Of a stretch of 47,123 nt of DNA, positions 44,501 through 47,123 are shown piece after piece. The translations under genes and the position numbers were made by a program. The first letter of the stretch is position 1. Each line of letters opens with the position of its first letter. The notes beneath the pieces are model-generated. The model made no database searches. It was not told the origin of the DNA and worked only from the letters and a program-made list of their open reading frames with translations. This stretch comes from Sperchopsis tessellata (taxonomy: Eukaryota; Arthropoda; Insecta; Coleoptera; Hydrophilidae): NCBI GenBank assembly GCA_033557685.1, contig JAWQRN010000042.1, positions 1 to 47,123 of the forward strand, read 5' to 3'.

Positions 44501-45706
44501 TTTACAGCAAAACTCATTTGTTGAGAAAACATGTCATATGAAGTTGTAAATTATTCAAATGGAAAATAAGCAGATAGAAGAAAACACTTAAGAAATGTAG
44601 CAGATTTCAAACCACAACTAATAAAATTATAGAAATTAGTTTAAGGACACAAATAGTTAAAAAGATGCAGTTAGTAGTGCATAATAATTAAATTTTAAAT
44701 GTGCACATTCCCTATCATTACAATTTGTACTCACATTACTTGACAATAGGAGATTTCCGTAATAATATTAATCACAATTTATCAAAACTATACTTCAAAT
44801 ATCCTTACATTTAATTTGTTCTGTTAAATAAGGAAACTAAACAAATCATGAAACGTTTTAATATTTATGAACTCAACACTGAACGAGATGTGATGGCAAC
44901 TCACAAAAAGAACTACTTGGAACTTAAAAAGAGTACAAAACATCGACAACATTAAATAGTCTTATTCACCTAGGCATTGTAGAGGATCGCCTCGGACCAA
45001 CTGGCCAACCCAGAGTCTCAGCATCTTCAAACAGCAGCTGCACTTCATAAATATCAATCAACCCACTGTTATTATCAGGACCTCCACAATCTGGACAGTA
45101 CCACACACCAGTAGGAACGTCATGAAGTGGTGGATCTAGGCATTCCAAGTGATAGCCTAAATCGCAACCATCACAAAGTAACATACGATCTTCCCCATCA
45201 CATCGACCACATACTTCACAGTAAGTAGGGTCTTCAACAATCTCCTCATGATCATTTTGAGGAGCAGGTGTCTCAACTGGAATTTGTCTTATTATTTTAC
45301 CGTTATAATTCTTTCGAACTAAGATCAAATTAAATGGTTGTCGATCTGCTGGGCAGGTGTTCATATTTTTTGCCCATTCTTGAATGCACTCTACGCAGAA
45401 ACTGTGGTCACAAGATTCTGGAGACCCCACCTCTTGATTTTTAAATGATTTTAGACAAATCGGACATTTTTCCAATTGATCATCACTTGAATCAGAGCTT
45501 CCGCTATCATCGGCAGCCTTAGGTTTGGCAGTAGATTGTTGATCATTTGGTTCATCTGCATCTGAAGCAGTAGTCCATTCTGAACTAGAATCATTATTTT
45601 CTTCTTCACTATCTCTTAATACCGGTCTTGATGAACTCATTTTACGAGTTATTTGGATGATTTCTGATCCAGAGGAATTACTACTTTCAGAATCAGAGGT
45701 AACTCT
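20383..45706 (-). CDS. PHRF1: PHRF1: PHD and RING finger domain-containing protein (5 exons seen, 5' end incomplete)
   Basis: Minus-strand gene with exons 45706-44970, 28553-23770, 23710-23616, 22294-22166 and 20511-20383; all junctions keep frame. From the Met at 45640 it encodes 1935 residues; vertebrate PHRF1 is about 1650. Domains in order: acidic Ser/Asp-rich N-terminus; RING (Cys59 to Asp99, C3HC3D type, ending CPADR); PHD (Cys141 to Cys185, C4HC3); the hallmark RTRQSERVRA just after; a Lys/Arg-rich block (about 298-361); long disordered acidic region; RS/RE-rich region (about 1040-1275); conserved C-terminal domain (1819-1935). Vertebrate PHRF1 is a nuclear protein with reported ubiquitin-ligase activity, and its C-terminus is linked to RNA polymerase II CTD binding. 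The family is sure; the start codon is not. Confidence 0.93.
20790..22090 (-). mobile_element. Internally deleted LINE (endonuclease + reverse transcriptase remnants)
   Basis: Lies in the PHRF1 intron between 20511 and 22166, same strand as PHRF1. At the 5' end (22023-21787) is an endonuclease start, FGTWNVLGIKEKEEGLVHEI then LDFVAITKTKEDER. At 21258-20866 a linker KEEVKKKKEIWKQYLEE is joined abruptly to the RT thumb region (MMVNVTKTKVVLVGRSRRQ, then VPSFNYSGSEIEGVGKME). The catalytic core is missing, so the element is dead. The family resembles the arthropod LINEs often annotated as endonuclease-reverse transcriptase. Confidence 0.85.
22166..22294 (-). CDS. PHRF1: PHRF1 exon 4
   Basis: Acceptor tttctag before 22294, donor GTAAG at 22165. 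Encodes FLKKLNRQERVVEEVKLVLK and EEYKDILRRAVPK, a helical segment strongly conserved in PHRF1 C-termini. Confidence 0.9.
22645..23110. mobile_element. Possible pogo/Tigger-type element, one end clear
   Basis: Starts with taactaccgcttatcggaag and gcgttccgg at about 22652-22681, a style seen in pogo-group termini. A GC-richer patch with tcgctaaagggaacc near 23047-23080 may be the degraded right part. No matching right TIR was found. Confidence 0.35.
23616..23710 (-). CDS. PHRF1: PHRF1 exon 3
   Basis: Acceptor atattgcag before 23710, donor GTAATA at 23615. Phase fits exon 2 (one base carried over). Encodes LIGVKLDEDHLKILDEV and an acidic/basic stretch leading into the C-terminal domain. Confidence 0.88.
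23770..28553 (-). CDS. PHRF1: PHRF1 exon 2: 4.8-kb exon for the disordered middle
   Basis: Acceptor tttaacag before 28553, donor GTAAG at 23769. The exon opens with LIPRTRQSERVRARI, the post-PHD hallmark of PHRF1, and a near repeat VRARIITHR / VRARIISNH follows. Then come a Lys/Arg cluster, Ser/Asp/Glu-rich acidic sequence, a three-fold KPDE(N/D)(T/A) repeat near 26685-26745, an RS/RE-rich splicing-factor-like domain around 25400-26100, and Pro-rich phosphorylation-type motifs (KTPPEP, NTPPEPPNSPP). There are no stops over 1594 codons. Antisense frames in this exon are shadows. Confidence 0.95.
28590..31300. other. Distal part of PHRF1 intron 1, no element recognised
   Basis: AT-rich. A 61-codon plus-strand frame at 29953-30138 starts with a hydrophobic stretch and has six Cys, but it shows no family match or clear splice support and is not called a gene. 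Confidence 0.4.
31310..31743 (-). repeat. 3' LTR of the gypsy relic
   Basis: Aligns with 33320-33793 through blocks such as actgcactttacacaaac, aaatctctttctaaaactga, attctaga and gtgaatt.aaggaa (minus sense). The exact inner and outer ends are approximate. Confidence 0.7.
32866..32919. repeat. Perfect 27-bp tandem duplication inside the gypsy relic
   Basis: Two identical copies of a 27-bp unit beginning gtctggtagtttccaagatc, in-frame on the minus strand (NYQTGDDLG repeated). No differences between copies, so the duplication is much younger than the decay of the element. Confidence 0.9.
33320..33793 (-). repeat. 5' LTR of the gypsy relic and candidate primer-binding site
   Basis: The LTR starts tgttataagtg at 33793 (minus). 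Near its inner end the block tcacaatctttcc is tandemly duplicated (33368-33391). Just inside, on the minus strand near 33334-33320, lies tggcatcagaagtgg, which resembles the primer-binding region of insect gypsy elements. Confidence 0.6.
34684..35183. mobile_element. mariner-like TIR element, about 500 bp
   Basis: Left end TA-CATGGGTGTCCAAAGAA; right end, reverse complemented, TA-TAGGGATGTCCATTTAAGAA. Short imperfect TIRs of the GGGTGTCCA type with TA at both borders fit the mariner/Tc1 group. No intact coding frame. Confidence 0.6.
35590..36110 (+). pseudogene. Degenerate mariner/IS630-type transposase
   Basis: Three-frame reading on the plus strand recovers blocks of an insect transposase of the HTH-containing family, interrupted by stops. 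LGSVIENPQVSVRQPTRF (about 35620) is the HTH-end motif, KYHPYHVQLAQEEH (about 35710) the linker, NYVLFSKGNVLYKW (about 35820) the first catalytic-strand region, and TENLHF..HIDHQHK then LNV.AGILGDRI (about 35890-35985) the block before the second acidic residue. The catalytic Asp positions are lost. It may belong with the mariner-like element just upstream, but the TIRs do not bracket it. Confidence 0.7.
36115..37440. other. Intronic filler between transposase relic and LINE fragment
   Basis: AT-rich, no supported coding sequence or repeat ends. The open frames at 36574-36798 and 36767-36955 show no recognisable domain. Confidence 0.4.
37440..37640 (-). mobile_element. LINE reverse transcriptase fragment with FADD motif
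   Basis: The minus strand reads IASVYINDLVENVSAEKVC directly followed by LFADDTTFLLLHHHD, the catalytic YADD-box region of jockey-like RTs. Only about 60 codons remain. It abuts, head to head, the gypsy fragment starting near 37645. Confidence 0.8.
37645..39310 (+). mobile_element. Ty3/gypsy 3' fragment: integrase, polypurine tract, 3' LTR; GC-rich
   Basis: The plus strand carries an HHCC integrase zinc finger (HDIAAADHPG, SRHYFWPSMCQDV, CLLC at about 37655-37770). The core follows: FKAKAGLHPHQPIR, VAADIMG, RWTEAF, then GYPRTILSDNGSQFSGH and TERRNQELKKGLRLHL (to about 38190). The frame shifts several times, so it is inactive. A polypurine tract aaagtaggggggaa (38754-38767) leads directly to the LTR start TGTTACCCC at 38769; the LTR end is placed near 39310. 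The coding part is near 50% GC in a roughly 30% GC background, suggesting a different or younger origin than neighbouring repeats. Confidence 0.85.
39370..39785 (+). mobile_element. LINE 3' fragment (RT C-terminal domain)
   Basis: Interrupted plus-strand frames give KEVQVALYNSI, VPTLMYSSET, the RW-type block LEIHGL, then FCRCGG and WLDDVGEILKSRKE. This is the thumb and C-terminal part of the endonuclease-RT LINE family also seen at 20790-22090. Stops are frequent. No poly(A) tail is evident. Confidence 0.7.
39786..40765. other. Intronic AT-rich filler
   Basis: No gene or element with ends. A tract at 40545-40700 is dense in repeated atcgat/ttatcgat-like palindromes, low complexity only. Confidence 0.4.
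40766..41209. mobile_element. pogo/Tigger-like MITE, 444 bp, with TA target duplication
   Basis: The inverted ends share TAGAAGCCCTCTTAA: left CAGTAGAAGCCCTCTTAA at 40766-40783, right complement ending 41209. TA flanks both sides (40764-40765, 41210-41211). The interior is non-coding, with a GC-richer patch near 40800-40860. Same superfamily style as the element at 14355-14630 but a different TIR. Confidence 0.8.
41212..43452. other. Intronic AT-rich filler, nothing recognised
   Basis: Over 2.2 kb at roughly 75% A+T without coding features, repeat ends or RNA genes that I can support. Confidence 0.4.
43453..43910 (+). mobile_element. Foldback element with inverted tandem arrays
   Basis: Arms 43453-43668 and 43672-43885 are inverted repeats over almost their full length, centred near 43670 on a short loop. 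Outer parts: atcttcaggttttctgggag and its complement, then ttttgctgaagtcattgtcc and its partner. The inner part of each arm is about three tandem copies of a 34-bp unit (right arm: gctacatgtcagtctatact, then cttgacagtctacacc, then catggcagtttaacc versions). The innermost 23 bp are perfectly complementary. The tail accgtggaagtcta (43897-43910) lies outside the palindrome, as in the copy at 14985. No coding capacity. Confidence 0.85.
43911..44969. other. PHRF1 intron 1 next to the RING/PHD exon
   Basis: AT-rich intronic sequence up to the donor at 44969; no element seen. Confidence 0.5.
44970..45706 (-). CDS. PHRF1: PHRF1 RING + PHD exon
   Basis: The acceptor tatttcag precedes 45706; the donor is GTGAAT at 44969. 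RING ligands: Cys59, Cys62, Cys77, His79, Cys82, Cys85, Cys96 and Asp99, numbered from the Met at 45640. PHD ligands: Cys141, Cys144, Cys156, Cys159, His164, Cys167, Cys182, Cys185. The Met at 45640 has a fair context (AAAATGA), but the frame stays open for 22 more codons up to the acceptor and reads as acidic, Ser-rich protein (SDSESSNSSGSE). The true start may therefore be in an upstream exon. Confidence 0.93.
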
Positions 45707-47052
45707 CTGAAATAAGAAAATAATTTATGCATTGGATGTAACTAGTCATACACTTTAATATTGCTTAAAATAAAATACATATTTTTATATTTTACTTAGA
45801 TAAATTAAGAATGGAAATCTTAAACCATCTAAGATGAATAAGTAGTACAATTTATAATACATCAGATATTTCACTACACCTAAAAGAATACGTATCACAA
45901 TGTATTTTTTTCTATGGATTTTTGCTGATGGTCACACAAAAGAAACTAAGACCCAAAATAGTACATAAAACAAAATAGCTTCGATGAGATATTTGACAAA
46001 GAAGAAAAAATTTAAATTTCCTTTTATCTCAAAACTCAAACAATAAATTTCTAGAATACATTTTTAGCTTAAAGAAAGAAGTAGAAAATAGTGATATTTT
46101 CTACATTTCAATAATAATAATTAAGATTAAATTTCGACAATTTAAATGTTACCACACATTAACATTATCAACACTAATCTGAGATGTTTCTTAAAATAAG
46201 CTATTTTGAAAATCATCAACTAAATATATATGAAAAAAATTTCTGTGCACATTAAGTAACCAATCTCCAAAATTGATAATTTTATGGAGTATACATTAGA
46301 AGCAACACGTGTTATTGTCAGTTATTCTATGAGATACTCATTGCATCTTTCAAAAGTACGACAAATGACAACTGACATCCTGAAATATTCCGTCACTGTT
46401 AAACAAATACGACATCAAAATATCTTTTAGAACCACTCCACATTCGAACAGCACCTCCAAGCCAACATTCAATGGACACCATTCACAAAAATCCACACAC
46501 AAATGTCGCAACTGAAGAACAAATTAAACTATGCAAATACAAATCCCCTGAAATGTCATTGACCAAACACTACATAACAACACATCTCTGTTAAACACAA
46601 TCAAACACTTAAAACACAAGTTATAACCATGTGGCCACGAGGTCAACGCACACACTGCTGATCCCCTATAAACCCTCAAGATGCACCAAAACATCCAGTT
46701 TTTGTAACCCACCACCATGAAAAGTAGGATGAATAAACTAATGTTTTCTTTTTTATTTTCATCAAAAATGTTTTGTTTTTAACATTAATTTTGTTTTAAA
46801 CACATAAAAACATATATTAAACAAAAAAACAATTTACAACATACTGTATTTTATTTTTCTAAAAGAGCGAGAATCATATTAAATCAAATCTAGATAAATC
46901 TTGAGTGAAAGATTATTCACAATATGCGATGAAATGGGACTACCCGATTTTATTGCGAAGAGACATTGATATTCCATCTACAAAGTACATGATAAAAAAT
47001 GTAATCAAAATATTATGGGTAAAGTATGTACAGAAATTAGTGTTACTATTAT
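45707..47052. other. Sequence upstream of the PHRF1 RING/PHD exon
   Basis: Probably intron (an acceptor lies at its left end), possibly including 5' UTR. No exon with a consensus donor, promoter or element was recognised. A less AT-rich stretch at 46380-46700 has repeated aacac/cacaa character but no domain. Confidence 0.4.
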
Positions 47053-47123
47053 CTTCAGGTTTTCCGGGAGATAACCGTGTGTTGGCTTTTGTTTTTGCCG
47101 ACGTTTCGTCCACCGTTGCAGGG
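47053..47123 (+). mobile_element. Foldback-family element cut by the right window edge
   Basis: Starts tatcttcaggttttccggga, continues gataaccgtgtgttggctttt and reaches gtttcgtccaccgttgcaggg at the last base. It is the left arm of the family seen at 43453 and 14985. Confidence 0.75.

Larger units (their letters stand above)
28554..44969 (-). other. PHRF1: PHRF1 intron 1, 16.4 kb, transposon-rich
   Basis: The donor CCTAG|GTGAAT (exon end 44970) and the acceptor tttaacag (exon start 28553) are joined by frame (…TMPR|LIPRTRQSERVRA, matching the PHRF1 family). The intron is far larger than the other PHRF1 introns here and holds most of the mobile elements listed below. Confidence 0.9.

Noticed and set aside
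1..47123. CRISPR array, operon structure or ribosome-binding sites
   Set aside because: The sequence is eukaryotic nuclear DNA with spliced genes; no regularly spaced repeats of the CRISPR kind exist.

Overview
This 47.1 kb window is nuclear DNA from an arthropod, most likely an insect. The protein-coding genes have short exons with GT-AG introns. The background is about 70% A+T, and introns and spacers are packed with decayed transposable elements. The aspartic protease and PHRF1 genes both read as insect-like orthologues. A hemipteran or similar insect would fit a midgut cathepsin D, but the order cannot be fixed from the sequence alone.

Layout, left to right. (1) Positions 1-2140 hold the last coding exon (1304-1464, +) and 3' UTR of an unidentified acidic, lysine-rich protein whose body lies off the left edge. 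Its 3' splice site is tandemly duplicated. (2) 2140-6200 is a spacer with two tRNA-derived SINE heads and a short mobile-element relic. (3) 6231-17516 is a complete six-exon cathepsin D-like aspartic protease gene (+, 389 aa). Just upstream lie a compact promoter and four GATA sites. Introns 2 and 3 carry LINE relics, an LTR-like sequence, a pogo-type MITE and short interspersed elements. (4) 17520-20180 is a spacer with a long-hairpin MITE, a 232-bp tandem repeat and a weak minus-strand exon candidate. (5) 20184-45706 (-) is a PHRF1 gene (PHD and RING finger protein): a RING+PHD exon, a 16.4-kb intron, one 4.8-kb exon for the disordered and RS-rich middle, and three short exons for the conserved C-terminal domain. 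Its upstream exon(s) and promoter were not found and may lie to the right of the window. (6) The big PHRF1 intron is a transposon graveyard: a Ty3/gypsy relic with both LTRs, a GC-rich gypsy integrase plus 3' LTR, two LINE fragments, a mariner-type transposase relic, two TIR MITEs and a foldback element made of inverted tandem repeats.

The two main genes are unrelated in function. The protease is a secretory-pathway enzyme. It lacks N-glycosylation sequons and has a GATA-rich promoter, so a gut digestive role is plausible. PHRF1 is a nuclear RING/PHD protein linked to RNA polymerase II. No tRNA or rRNA gene, CRISPR array or prokaryotic feature was seen, and I found no convincing new multi-gene system. 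The most unusual items are the foldback element with nested tandem arrays (43453-43910), its dispersed short relatives, the duplicated splice acceptor (1210-1311) and the sequon-free cathepsin D.
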